DNA of 64,000 nucleotides, taken from positions 5,394,001-5,458,000 of the forward strand of contig NZ_CP134779.1 in NCBI RefSeq assembly GCF_031884435.1, written 5' to 3'. The number at the start of each line of letters is the position of its first letter. The first letter of the stretch is position 1. The notes below the pieces were generated by a model. That model was not told where the DNA came from. It was given only the letters and a program-made list of their open reading frames with translations, and did no database searches. Positions 47,909 through 55,954 of this stretch are shown piece by piece. Made by a program: the position numbers and the translations under genes. This DNA comes from Bosea sp. 685 (lineage in GTDB: Bacteria > Pseudomonadota > Alphaproteobacteria > Rhizobiales > Beijerinckiaceae).

Positions 47909-49004
47909 GGCCGATGACCTCCACCTTGAGTTCGAGGCTTTTCAGCGCGCCGAGCACGGCACCGAGTTCAGGCTCGCGCCCCGGCACCGAGACCAGCAGG
48001 CTGCCGAAGGGCCTGCCGGCGATGGCGTCGATGCGCCCGGCCAGGATGTTGACGTCGACGCCGATGATCGAGCTCAACCGGCTGATCACCGGGGCGGTCG
48101 CGTTCTCGCCGGTGAAGGTGATGCGCAGCACCGCGGCGTCGCCCGATCGCGGCTCGGTGCGAAGACGGCCGGCGAGATGAGCCGGTAGATCGACGCCGGT
48201 CACCGCCTCGACGAAACGCGCCGTGGTCGGGTGCTTGGGCTGCGTCAGCACGGAGAAGGTGTCGCCCTCCTCGACGATGCGGCCGCCCTCGATCACCGCG
48301 ACGCGGTCGCAGATTTCCTTGATCACGGGAATCTCGTGAGTGATCAGCAGGATGGTGACGCCGAGCTCGCGGTTGACCTGCTTGAGCAGCGCCAGGATCG
48401 ATTGCGTCGTCTCAGGATCGAGCGCCGAGGTCGCCTCGTCGCAGAGCAGCACCTTCGGCTCGGTCGCGAGCGCACGGGCGATGCCGACGCGCTGCTTCTG
48501 GCCGCCGGAGAGCTCGGCTGGATAGCGCTCGCGCTTGTCGGCAAGGCCGACGAGATCGAGCAGGCGCTCGACCTGGGCCGTGATCTCCGCCTTGGGCGTG
48601 CCGGCGATCTCCAGCGGCAGCGCGACATTGTCGAACACCGTGCGCGAGGAGAGCAGGTTGAAATGCTGGAAGATCATGCCGGTCGTGCGGCGGCGCGCCC
48701 GCCAGCCAGCCTCGCTCAGGCCGGTAACGTCCTCGCCTTCGATCAGGATGCGGCCGGAGCTGGCGCGCTCCAGCCCGTTGACCAGCCGGATCAAGGTCGA
48801 CTTGCCGGCGCCGGAGCGGCCGATGACGCCGACGATCGCGCCCTTGGGCACATCGAGATCGACGCCCGCAAGCGCTTCGACCTCGCTTTGGCCGCGACGG
48901 CCGGCGAAAACCTTGCCGACCCGCTCGAAGCGGATGATCGGCTCAGGCAATGGCGGGATACCAATCCCGACGCGAAAGGCGTCGGGCTTCAAAGGGGCGT
49001 TCAT
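47898..49004 (-). CDS. metN: Methionine ABC transporter ATPase
   Basis: About 368 residues from the ATG at 49004, chosen because GAGG lies five bases before it; the frame is open to 49043. Walker A GRSGAGKST, signature LSGGQKQRVGIARAL and Walker B VLLCDEATSALD. The C-terminal NIL domain (from about residue 275, LRITFTGENATAPVISRLSS) binds methionine and closes the transporter when the pool is high. Seven bases separate it from the upstream small gene. Confidence 0.95.
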   Translation of the reverse strand: MNAPLKPDAFRVGIGIPPLPEPIIRFERVGKVFAGRRGQSEVEALAGVDLDVPKGAIVGVIGRSGAGKSTLIRLVNGLERASSGRILIEGEDVTGLSEAGWRARRRTTGMIFQHFNLLSSRTVFDNVALPLEIAGTPKAEITAQVERLLDLVGLADKRERYPAELSGGQKQRVGIARALATEPKVLLCDEATSALDPETTQSILALLKQVNRELGVTILLITHEIPVIKEICDRVAVIEGGRIVEEGDTFSVLTQPKHPTTARFVEAVTGVDLPAHLAGRLRTEPRSGDAAVLRITFTGENATAPVISRLSSIIGVDVNILAGRIDAIAGRPFGSLLVSVPGREPELGAVLGALKSLELKVEVIGHVA

Positions 49005-49011
49005 CATGGCC

Positions 49012-49182
49012 TCAGAAATGGGTGTGGCAGGACCAGTGGGCAATGCCGAGCTGTTCGTGCGTCACATCATGAATGGATTGGCGCAGGGCCTCATCAGCCG
49101 CGGGATCGCAACCTGTCTGCGCAGGCACCGCCCTGGCGAACCAGGACGACAGCCAGCGCCAGAGAAAGGCGAGCGGCCCCAT
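49012..49182 (-). CDS. Small protein of unknown function, metNIQ operon
   Basis: 56 residues: MGPLAFLWRWLSSWFARAVP, then a short hydrophilic stretch with QTGCDPAADEALRQ and the end AHWSCHTHF. The Trp-rich first 20 residues could lie at the membrane. Two Cys and several His residues near the C-terminus suggest metal or redox chemistry, without proof. It starts 11 bp after the upstream small gene and ends 7 bp before metN, so operon spacing supports its reality. No family recognised. Confidence 0.6.
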   Translation of the reverse strand: MGPLAFLWRWLSSWFARAVPAQTGCDPAADEALRQSIHDVTHEQLGIAHWSCHTHF

Positions 49183-49192
49183 CGCGGCCTCG

Positions 49193-49471
49193 TCAGGCTG
49201 CCAGCCGCGTCGCGCTGTGGCGGCGCGGAGCGGCGAGTTGACGGGCGGCGAGTTCGGCCGCACCCGGCGTGGCGAAGCGATGGCCTTCGAGCGCATGGAA
49301 GGCGGCGGACGCGGCGATGAAGGTGAAATAGCGCTCATCGGGACGGCGGTTGACCAGACCCGCCTGGGTCTCGCCGACCTCGATGACATAAGCCTGAGAG
49401 GCCCGGATTTGCGGGGCCTGGACTTGAGAGCCCTGACTCTGCTGGCCGTGACTGGATTGCGTGTGTGACAT
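49193..49471 (-). CDS. Small hypothetical protein, metNIQ operon
   Basis: 92 residues from the ATG at 49471 with GGAGG seven bases upstream. A Gln/Ser-rich start is followed by a compact domain AYVIEVGETQAGLVNRRPDE and FHALEGHRFATPGAAELAAR. Similar small proteins are familiar in Rhizobiales but unnamed. A 6-bp GC hairpin (49483-49498) abuts its ribosome binding site. It is the first full-size gene behind the SAM-II riboswitch. Confidence 0.65.
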   Translation of the reverse strand: MSHTQSSHGQQSQGSQVQAPQIRASQAYVIEVGETQAGLVNRRPDERYFTFIAASAAFHALEGHRFATPGAAELAARQLAAPRRHSATRLAA

Positions 49472-49554
49472 GGTTCTGCCTCCGCCGCTCTTGCGGCGTT
49501 CGATGGACATCTGACGGATGGAAGAGAGCCGGTGAGCCGGCCTTCAGCGCAGGA

Positions 49555-49623
49555 TCAGCGTCGACAACAGCCCATATCGCGGGCGAGGCGGGGTTCGTCA
49601 GGTCGAACGGTCGGCATGGCCAT
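49555..49623 (-). CDS. Putative 22-residue Cys-Cys leader peptide
   Basis: ATG at 49623 lies six bases after AGGAG, a strong ribosome binding site. The frame encodes MAMPTVRPDEPRLARDMGCC followed by two Arg and TGA. Both Cys codons are TGT, uncommon in this GC-rich genome. Two hairpins follow before the next gene: GCCGG/CCGGC at 49528-49541 and CGCCGC/GCGGCG at 49483-49498 next to the next Shine-Dalgarno. A ribosome stalled at the Cys codons could influence those hairpins, making the operon cysteine-responsive; this is inference. Confidence 0.5.
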   Translation of the reverse strand: MAMPTVRPDEPRLARDMGCCRR

Positions 49624-49664
49624 GGTCTTCTCCTCATAACCGGAGCCCACGACCTCGTCGTGGC

Positions 49665-49716
49665 GCTTTAGCGTTTGGTGACGCGGCGCAAGCTGCTCGC
49701 TCAAATCCCCGCGGCC
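49665..49716 (-). ncRNA. SAM-II (SAM-alpha) riboswitch
   Basis: On the minus strand the order is CGCGG (P1 5' arm, 49713-49709), GGATTTGAGC, AGCTTGCGCCGCG with the P1 3' arm CCGCG at 49686-49682, then CACCAAACGCTAAAGC. These reproduce the SAM-II elements GATTTG, GCTTGC, the P1 complement, AAAC and GCTAAA, the last forming the pseudoknot. It sits 5' of a methionine-importer operon. A separate 7-bp hairpin (49647-49663) follows before the first ribosome binding site. Confidence 0.82.
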
Positions 49717-49901
49717 ATCGAACCAAGCCCGATGACGAGCCATAATTTGGCCGGAGATATCCTCTTTGTCAACCCAATCGTTCTTTTAAAGAAACGAGGC
49801 GGGAGAAACGAATTTTCCCGTATGCGGCGTCTTAGCGAAAAATCCTTCGCCGGGACGCCATGCCAGGGGCTGCGACAGCGCGCGGCTTGACGGGTGCGAG
49901 G

Positions 49902-50312
49902 ATGCGGGTGCATTTGCCCGATATGCCGGCTCTCGCCCCCCTGCTAGCGCGACTGCGCCGCTCCGCGCTCGGAGCCTGGCTCGCCGTCGCCTATGCGCTG
50001 GCGGTGCTGGCTACGGGACTGGCGCCTTCCGCCGCGCTTGCCCATCCCGACCTCGACGGCGCGCGGCTCTGCTCCGGACTAAGCGCTCCCGGGCCTGACG
50101 CGCCGGAGCCTGGCGGCGAGCTGACGCATTGCAAGGGCTGCCCGGTCAATCCGGTGATCGCCGGCTCGGCGCCAACCCTACACGGCATGATCGTCAGGTT
50201 GGCCGTTCAGGCGCCTGCCGTTCAAACCACCATCCCAGCGCCGCCGCGCATGGCCGCGTTCGGCCTGCCGCAATCGCGCGCGCCGCCGGCGGCGGCCCTC
50301 CTCCGTCTCTGA
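49902..50312 (+). CDS. DUF2946-like secreted protein, copper-associated
   Basis: About 136 residues; the start is uncertain (ATG at 49860, 49902 or 49923). A hydrophobic segment (AWLAVAYALAVLATGLAPSA) ends in an AHP processing region, and the mature part has LCSGL and a HCKGCPVNP motif, the pattern of DUF2946 proteins found beside copper genes. The next gene encodes a PCu(A)C chaperone, in agreement. A REP palindrome separates the two. Confidence 0.65.
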   Translation: MRVHLPDMPALAPLLARLRRSALGAWLAVAYALAVLATGLAPSAALAHPDLDGARLCSGLSAPGPDAPEPGGELTHCKGCPVNPVIAGSAPTLHGMIVRLAVQAPAVQTTIPAPPRMAAFGLPQSRAPPAAALLRL

Positions 50313-50354
50313 CGGCTCCTATCCCGCTTTCATTCCAGGCAGGCGCTAAAAGTC

Positions 50355-50407
50355 GAGAGCATTGCTCTTGCGAAAAACCGGTACCCACTTTTTCGCACAA
50401 TGCTCTA
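50355..50407. repeat. REP-like palindrome (gagcattgctcttgcgaaaa family)
   Basis: Nearly identical over about 50 bp to the element at 34506-34559, including gcgaaaaaccggtacccact. Confidence 0.9.
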
Positions 50408-50475
50408 GGCCGCCCTGCCGTTTCGCATCCCCTGCCCGCCCGGGCATGGTCGATGCAGCCATTCAGGATTTTTCG

Positions 50476-50958
50476 ATGAACAAAATCATGCACATGCTCG
50501 CGGCCGTCGCGCTGACACTGAGCAGCGCCGCCGCCTTCGCCCATGAATACCAGGCCGGCCCGCTCAAGATCGGCTATCCCTGGTCGCGCGCCACGCCCGC
50601 AGGCGCGAAGGTCGGCGGCGGCTATCTCTCGATCGAGAATACGGGATCGACGCCCGATCGGCTGGTCTCGATCTCCGTGCCCTTCGCGGACAGCGTCGAA
50701 ATGCACGAGATGGCTGTTGTCGACGGCATCATGACCATGCGGCCGCTCGAAAACGGGCTTGCGATCGCGCCCGGCGCCAAGGTCGAGTTCAAGCCCGGCG
50801 GCTACCACATCATGTTCATGGATCTGAAGCAGCCGCTGAAGCAGAACGAGATGCTCAAGGGCGTGCTGACCTTCGAGAAGGCCGGCACGGTCGAGGTCGC
50901 GTTCAAGGTCGAGGCCATGGGCGCCAAGGCCGCCGACCCCAGCGCCCATACGCATTGA
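50476..50958 (+). CDS. Copper chaperone PCu(A)C
   Basis: 160 residues with a signal peptide ending AAFAHE. The Cu(I)-binding set is visible: MHEMAVVDGIMTMRP supplies His and Met ligands and GYHIMFMDLKQPL the second His/Met pair, the H-x(n)-M-x(n)-H-x-M pattern of the family. The protein delivers copper to cytochrome oxidase CuA or receives it from membrane partners in the periplasm. A His-rich C-terminus (SAHTH) may add a site. Confidence 0.94.
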   Translation: MNKIMHMLAAVALTLSSAAAFAHEYQAGPLKIGYPWSRATPAGAKVGGGYLSIENTGSTPDRLVSISVPFADSVEMHEMAVVDGIMTMRPLENGLAIAPGAKVEFKPGGYHIMFMDLKQPLKQNEMLKGVLTFEKAGTVEVAFKVEAMGAKAADPSAHTH

Positions 50959-50970
50959 GGCAAAACCGAA

Positions 50971-51065
50971 CCGTCATGGTCGGGCTTGTCCCGACCATCC
51001 ACGTCTTCACTGATCGAGGTCCGTGTTCAAGACGTGGACGCTCGCCACAAGGGCGAGCATGACGG
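50971..51065. repeat. Interspersed palindrome (cgtcatggtcgggcttgtccc family)
   Basis: Left arm ccgtcatggtcgggcttgtc; right arm gccacaagggcgagcatgac with inner ccacgtcttc/gaca-type pairing to caagacgtgg. Close relative of the element at 29388-29481. Confidence 0.88.
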
Positions 51066-51073
51066 CTGGAACT

Positions 51074-52003
51074 TCACACCTTGGCGCGCGGATCGGTCTT
51101 GGCGACGCGCGCCAGCAGGTAGTCGACCTCGGTCTTCGCCTTGGCCGAGATCGACGAGCCCGGCTTGCGCTGGGCGTCGCTGGCGAGGATGCCGCGCTTC
51201 ATCATGGTGTATTTGCGCACGGCGAGGCCGACGCCGAGCTGCTGCTCATAGCGCAGCAGCGGCAGATGCGCGTCGAAGATGTCGTGGGCGGCGTCACGTT
51301 GGCCGGCCTTCTGCAGCTTGACCACATCGATCAGCAATTCCGGGAAAGCGTATCCGGTCATCGCGCCGTCGGCGCCGCGCTCCATCTCGAAATCGAGGAA
51401 CATGCCGCCATTGCCGGTCAGGATCGAGATCGGCCGCAGCGAGCCCTCTGCCTGGAACTTGCGCAGGGTCGAGATCTTCTCCAGCCCCGGCCAGTCCTCA
51501 TGCTTCAGCATCACGCAGGAGGGGTGGTCCATGACGATCTTGCGGATCACTGCCGGCGTCATGATCACCGAGAGCGTCAGCGGGTAGTCCTGGATGACGA
51601 AGGGGATGTCGGTGCCGATCGCCTCGATGGCCTGGGCATAATAGCCGGTGATCTGGTCGTCGGTGCGCAGGGATGGCGGCGGCGCGATCATCACGCCGGC
51701 CGCGCCGAGCTCCATCGACTGGCGCGCCAGCGAGCGCATGGCGGCGAATCCCGGCGCGGAGACGCCGACGATGACCGGCTTGCCCGGCATCTTGGCCACG
51801 GCGATCTTGACGATGCGGACCGATTCCTCCGGCTCGAGCTTGGGCGCCTCGCCCATGATGCCGAGCACCGTCGTGCCGTCCGAGCCGATTCGATCGTAGA
51901 ATTCGAACAGGCGCTCGGTCGAGGTCCAGTCGATCGTACCGTCGGGATTGAACGGCGTCGGCGCGATCGGGAAGACGCCGCTGGCGTCGGGGGTCAGGCT
52001 CAT
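51074..52003 (-). CDS. DapA-family (N-acetylneuraminate lyase/KDG aldolase-like) enzyme
   Basis: 309 residues of the class I aldolase TIM-barrel family. The N-terminus GVFPIAPTPFNPDGTIDW, the VIVGVSAPGFAAMR strand and the Schiff-base Lys in CVMLKHEDWPGLEKI fit the family, with the catalytic Tyr in VIQDYPLTLS. The usual GTTGE substrate motif is replaced by GIMGEAPKL, so it is unlikely to be true dihydrodipicolinate synthase. It follows the FAH-family gene on the same strand; both may serve one 2-keto acid pathway. Confidence 0.87.
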   Translation of the reverse strand: MSLTPDASGVFPIAPTPFNPDGTIDWTSTERLFEFYDRIGSDGTTVLGIMGEAPKLEPEESVRIVKIAVAKMPGKPVIVGVSAPGFAAMRSLARQSMELGAAGVMIAPPPSLRTDDQITGYYAQAIEAIGTDIPFVIQDYPLTLSVIMTPAVIRKIVMDHPSCVMLKHEDWPGLEKISTLRKFQAEGSLRPISILTGNGGMFLDFEMERGADGAMTGYAFPELLIDVVKLQKAGQRDAAHDIFDAHLPLLRYEQQLGVGLAVRKYTMMKRGILASDAQRKPGSSISAKAKTEVDYLLARVAKTDPRAKV

Positions 52004-52058
52004 GATTTTGGCTTTCGTCCAATTGGCTCTGGGGAACTAACGCTGATGACACACTCCC

Positions 52059-52165
52059 CGTCATCCCGGACGTAGCGAAGCGGAGATCCGGGATCCATCA
52101 TAGGAAACTGAACTATACGATGGATCCCGGATCGGCGCTGCTAACGCAGCTTGTCCGGGATGACG
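52059..52165. repeat. Interspersed palindrome (cgtcatcccgga family)
   Basis: Arms cgtcatcccggacgtagcga and gcttgtccgggatgacg, with inner gggatccatcatagg/ctatacgatggatccc. Same family as 6624-6737 and 10478-10580. Confidence 0.88.
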
Positions 52166-52180
52166 CTGAGGTTCGTGAGG

Positions 52181-52867
52181 CTAGACGATCCTAGTGCGCA
52201 CGCTGCCGACGCCGGCGATCTCGCCTTCCAGCACGTCGCCCTTGACCACCGCCGCGACGCCCTCGGGCGTGCCGGTGAAGATCAGGTCGCCGGGCGCGAG
52301 CACGACGAGGCCCGAGAGATAGGCGATCGTCTCAGGCACGCTCCAGATCATCTTGGCGAGGTCCGAGCTCTGGCGAGGCACGCCATTGACGACGAGCTCG
52401 ATCTTGCCGGCGCTGGGATGGCCGACATGGCTCGCGGGAGCGATCTCGCCGATCGGCCCGGAAAGGTCGAAGCCCTTGCTCATGTCCCAGGGCTTACCGG
52501 TCTTCTTGGCGGCGGCCTGCAGGTCGCGCCGTGTCATGTCGAGCCCGGCGGCATAGCCATAGACATGGTTCAGCGCCTCTGCCTCGGGGATGTCATGCCC
52601 GCCGGTGCCGATCGCCACGACCAGCTCCATCTCGTGGTGCAGGTCCTTGGTCTTGGTCGGATAGGGCATGTCGGCGCCGTTGATCAGCAGCGCGTCGGCC
52701 GGCTTGGTGAAGAAGAACGGCTCCTCCCGATCGGGATCGCCGCCCATCTCGCGGGTATGTTCGGCATAGTTCCTGCCGACGCAGAAGACCCGGCGCACGG
52801 GGAAGAGCCCGCCGCCGGCGACCGGCACCGCGGTGACGGCAGGCGGATCGATCACGTAATTCGTCAT
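52181..52867 (-). CDS. FAH-family hydrolase (fumarylpyruvate/acylpyruvate hydrolase-like)
   Basis: 228 residues from the ATG at 52867. Motifs [40 protein letters not shown] and [11 protein letters not shown] carry the Mg2+-binding acids; [20 protein letters not shown] is the conserved C-terminal signature. Shorter than the FAH protein at 7.7 kb and typical of maleyl- or fumarylpyruvate hydrolases. An open frame extends upstream but the rest lacks motifs. Confidence 0.9.
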   Translation of the reverse strand: MTNYVIDPPAVTAVPVAGGGLFPVRRVFCVGRNYAEHTREMGGDPDREEPFFFTKPADALLINGADMPYPTKTKDLHHEMELVVAIGTGGHDIPEAEALNHVYGYAAGLDMTRRDLQAAAKKTGKPWDMSKGFDLSGPIGEIAPASHVGHPSAGKIELVVNGVPRQSSDLAKMIWSVPETIAYLSGLVVLAPGDLIFTGTPEGVAAVVKGDVLEGEIAGVGSVRTRIV

Positions 52868-53084
52868 GGCTCGGGGCTCCTTCGGATATTTCCGCTGCCG
52901 TTCATGCGGGAGCGGGGCCTGCGGGGCAAGGGCCTCGACTCTCGGGACGGGGCTGCATCTGCGACATCGCAAAGACCGGCGCAAGGGCGTTTTGCGGCGC
53001 ATCATTGCAACCATAGCGGATTGCCCCCTACAGTAAGGCCGGGCCGGCATGAGCCGACCTGAACTGAGACTGAAGGAACAGCAC

Positions 53085-53294
53085 GTGAGCACGGGTACCG
53101 TGAAATGGTTCAACGAAACCAAGGGCTACGGATTCATCACGCCTGATCAGGGCGGCAGCGATGTTTTCGTGCATATCAGCGCGGTCGAGCGCTCTGGCAT
53201 GCGCGGCCTGAACGAAGGTCAGAAGATCAGCTACGATCTCGAGGCCGATCGCAAGACCGGCAAGTCCTCGGCGGTCAATCTCAAGACTGCGTGA
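53085..53294 (+). CDS. Cold-shock protein (CspA family)
   Basis: 69 residues from a GTG at 53085 behind AAGGAA. Both RNA-binding motifs are present, KGYGFITP (RNP1) and VFVHIS (RNP2), after the universal TGTVKWFN start. It binds single-stranded nucleic acid and melts RNA structure. Single gene. Confidence 0.97.
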   Translation: MSTGTVKWFNETKGYGFITPDQGGSDVFVHISAVERSGMRGLNEGQKISYDLEADRKTGKSSAVNLKTA

Positions 53295-53470
53295 GACAAC
53301 CCCTAGACGGGAGGCCGATCGGCGGCGTCGCTTCCCGAGCCAATGCGAATCTCTATCTATCTACCAGGACTGAAGACGATTCCCGGCATGCCCGTCGCCA
53401 AGAGGCGGCGGTCGAAGGGCAAAGGCCAGCCCCAATGGCCCAATTTTCCGCTGCGGCTTGTTGTTAGTTG

Positions 53471-54709
53471 TTAGCTGCGACCTGGCGCCGGCCGAAACAG
53501 CCGGCCTTTCTCGGCCACCAGCACGATCCCCAGCGCGACCAATCCGCACAGCGAGAAGCCCAGCGTCAGCGGCACCACCGTGCCGTCGAAATGCTGGCCG
53601 ATATAAAAGCCGATCAGCGCGCCACCGGCCGTGGTGACGAAGCCCTGCACCGAGGAGGCCGTGCCCGCGACATGGCCGAGCGGGTCCATGGCGAGCGCGC
53701 CGAAATTCGGCGCGAGCAGGCCGAAACAGAACATCGCTCCGGCCTGGAAGATGGTGAAGGACCAGAGCGTTTCATGGCCCGCCAGCGCGACCAGCGCATG
53801 CGTGCCGGTGAAGGCGATATAGCCCAGCAGCGCGGCATGCGAGACCCGGCGCATGCCGAGCCGCACGACGATGCGTGAATTCACCAGCGAGGCCACCGCC
53901 ATGAAGCCCGCGATCAGCGCGAAGATGATGGTGAAGAGCTGCGGCGCCGCGAAGACGTCGACGAAGACCTGCTGGGCCGAGTTGATGAAGCCAAACAGCC
54001 CGCCGATGACGAAGGCCATGGCCGACATGTAGCCGACAGCGACGCGCGTCGTCAGCGTGGTGCGGAAGGCGGCGACGACGCTGTGGAGCTCGATCGGCTT
54101 GCGATCCTCCTCATGCAGCGTCTCGGGCAATCTGAACGCAGCCCAGAGCATCACCGAGGCGGCGAAAATCGTCAGCACGCCAAAGATCCAGCGCCAGGGC
54201 GCGACCCAGAGGATGGCCTGGCCGATCGAAGGCGCGAGAATCGGCACCGCCAGGAAGACGATCATGGCGAGCGACATCACCCGAGCCATGTCACGGCCGG
54301 AATAGCAGTCGCGCACGATCGAGACCGCAAGCACGCGCGTCGCCGCCGCGCCGATGCCCTGAACGACGCGCGCCCACATCATCGCCTCGAAGGAGCCGGC
54401 GAAGGCCGCCGCGATGCTTGCCAGCACATAGAGCCCGAGCCCGAAGAGCAGCACGGGCCTGCGGCCGAAACGGTCCGACAGCGTGCCGTAGACGATCTGC
54501 GCGACGCCGAAGCCGAGCAGATAGGCGGTGACGATCCATTGCCGGTGGTTTGCCTCCATGATGCCGAGCGTCTCGGCCATTTCGGGCAAAGCCGGCAGCA
54601 TCGAATCGATCGCGAGCGCGTTCACTGCCATCAGGGCGGCGGTCAGCGTCACGAAGGAACGGAAGCTCATGCCGTGGCGCGGCAGGGCGGGATCTGCGAT
54701 TGCGGTCAT
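53471..54709 (-). CDS. MFS multidrug exporter, Bcr/CflA type
   Basis: 412 residues with twelve hydrophobic segments. The antiporter motif in the first cytoplasmic loop is GTLSDRFGRRPVLLFGLGLY, and the early motif DSMLPALPEMAETLG matches the Bcr/CflA group, which exports drugs in exchange for protons. No regulator adjoins it. Confidence 0.92.
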   Translation of the reverse strand: MTAIADPALPRHGMSFRSFVTLTAALMAVNALAIDSMLPALPEMAETLGIMEANHRQWIVTAYLLGFGVAQIVYGTLSDRFGRRPVLLFGLGLYVLASIAAAFAGSFEAMMWARVVQGIGAAATRVLAVSIVRDCYSGRDMARVMSLAMIVFLAVPILAPSIGQAILWVAPWRWIFGVLTIFAASVMLWAAFRLPETLHEEDRKPIELHSVVAAFRTTLTTRVAVGYMSAMAFVIGGLFGFINSAQQVFVDVFAAPQLFTIIFALIAGFMAVASLVNSRIVVRLGMRRVSHAALLGYIAFTGTHALVALAGHETLWSFTIFQAGAMFCFGLLAPNFGALAMDPLGHVAGTASSVQGFVTTAGGALIGFYIGQHFDGTVVPLTLGFSLCGLVALGIVLVAEKGRLFRPAPGRS

Positions 54710-54848
54710 GTCAGCCTGTGCGGGGCATTCCGCGCGACGGCGGATTTGGAAAAGCTCAATTGCCCCTTAAGGGCCAAGTTTTATGCCCTCCGCCAATGCG
54801 GGACAACCCGGCTTTGCTACAGCGCGTCATGCACCGAGCGGGAAGCGC

Positions 54849-54894
54849 GCTGAAGCCATTGAACGATCCCGCTGGATCGTTCAATGGCTTCAGC
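54849..54894. repeat. Perfect 21-bp inverted repeat with 4-nt loop
   Basis: gctgaagccattgaacgatc plus c (54849-54869) is followed by cgct and then its exact reverse complement (54874-54894). It lies upstream of three tandem palindromic units. Confidence 0.97.
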
Positions 54895-54900
54895 TGCTTT

Positions 54901-55068
54901 GTCCTAACGCGTTTTCTTCACGCGAACCGGTGCCCACTTCGCTCGAAAACGCTTGTGTCCTAACGCGTTTTCTTCACGCGAACCGGTGTCCACTTCGCTC
55001 GAAAACGCTTTTGTCTCAACGCGTTTTCTTCACGTGAACCAGTGCCCGCTTCGCTCGAAAACGCTTCA
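54901..55068. repeat. Three tandem copies of a palindromic unit of about 57 bp
   Basis: Each unit reads aacgcgttttcttcacgcga then ccggtgcccacttcgctcga and aaacgctt. The copies begin near 54901, 54957 and 55014 and differ at a few bases. The last touches the stop codon of the GST gene. A related single copy lies at 58193-58244. This is a known style of Rhizobiales REP-type element. Confidence 0.93.
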
Positions 55069-55698
55069 GGCCTGCTTGCGCTGCTCGGCGATCAGGGCAT
55101 CGTCGATCGCGTCGGCCCGCAGCGCCGCCGGACGACCGGAGATGCGCTTGCCATAGGCCTCGAAGGCCGGGCGCTTCTCGATCGAGCCGAATTGCAAACC
55201 CCAGAGGATCTGCGAGCCGAGATAGACATCGGCCGCGCTGAAACGCTCGCCCAGCAGGTATTCGCCCGCCGTCACGGCCTGCTCCAGCGTGTCCATGACG
55301 TCGGCGAAGCTGCCATAGCCGATCATCCGGGCCTTGTCGGCGGGCACCTCGAAACCGAGCGCCTTGTTGCTCACCGCCGCCTCCGTCGGCCCCGCGCCGA
55401 AGAACAGCCAACGGTAATAGGGTCCGCGCAGCTTGCTGCCCGGCTCGGGCGCGAGGCCGGCCTGCGGGAAGGCGTCGGCGAGATAGGCGCAGATCGCGGC
55501 GCATTCGGTGACGACCATGTCGCCATGCTGCAGCGCCGGCACCTTGCCCATCGGGTTGACCGCCTTATACGCCCCCTTCATCGGCGGGCCGAAACCCAGG
55601 ATCTCGGCGCGATAGGGCACCCCCACCTCCTCCAGCATCCAGCGCGCGATCCGGCCGCGCGACATCGGGTTGGTATAGAGCACAAGCTCGTCCGACAT
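55066..55698 (-). CDS. Glutathione S-transferase family protein
   Basis: 210 residues. The thioredoxin-fold N-terminal half has TNPMSRGRIARWMLEEVGVP and the cis-Pro GSH-binding turn GKVPALQHGDMVVTECAAIC; the helical C-terminal domain contains GERFSAADVYLGSQILWGL with the conserved capping Asp. Cytoplasmic detoxification or reductive role likely; substrate unknown. Confidence 0.92.
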   Translation of the reverse strand: MSDELVLYTNPMSRGRIARWMLEEVGVPYRAEILGFGPPMKGAYKAVNPMGKVPALQHGDMVVTECAAICAYLADAFPQAGLAPEPGSKLRGPYYRWLFFGAGPTEAAVSNKALGFEVPADKARMIGYGSFADVMDTLEQAVTAGEYLLGERFSAADVYLGSQILWGLQFGSIEKRPAFEAYGKRISGRPAALRADAIDDALIAEQRKQA

Positions 55699-55775
55699 GG
55701 TGTTCTCCTTGGTCTTGCTGTTCTTGGTCTTGTCTTTCCCGCGACCATAGCCCGATGAGATGGCGCGACAATGTC

Positions 55776-55820
55776 AGCAGCGATTTGGTCAGCAGCGATT
55801 TGGTCAGCAGCGATTTGCTG
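55776..55820. repeat. Three tandem 15-bp units
   Basis: agcagcgatttggtc is repeated at 55776 and 55791, with a third, slightly altered copy at 55806. Confidence 0.93.
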
Positions 55821-55828
55821 CAGCATCA

Positions 55829-55924
55829 GGCCGAATACCGGTTCCCGCTTTTCGGGCCGATGCACTTTGATCCTGCATGGGCTTGTCCCGAAAACCGGTA
55901 CCCACTTTTTCGCGCAATGCTCTA
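55829..55924. repeat. Two adjacent REP-like palindromes
   Basis: The first (55829-55869) carries ggccgaataccggttcccgc and ttttcgggccgatgca; the second (55886-55924) carries cccgaaaaccggtacccact and ttttcgcgcaatgctcta. They separate the GST gene from the next hypothetical gene. Confidence 0.85.
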
Positions 55925-55954
55925 TCCTCGCCCGCGAACACGGCGCGGAGCCCC

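Noticed and set aside
54901..55068. Three units of about 57 bp as a short CRISPR array
   Set aside because: The whole unit is repeated with no unique spacer between copies, and the unit is itself a REP-type palindrome seen singly elsewhere.
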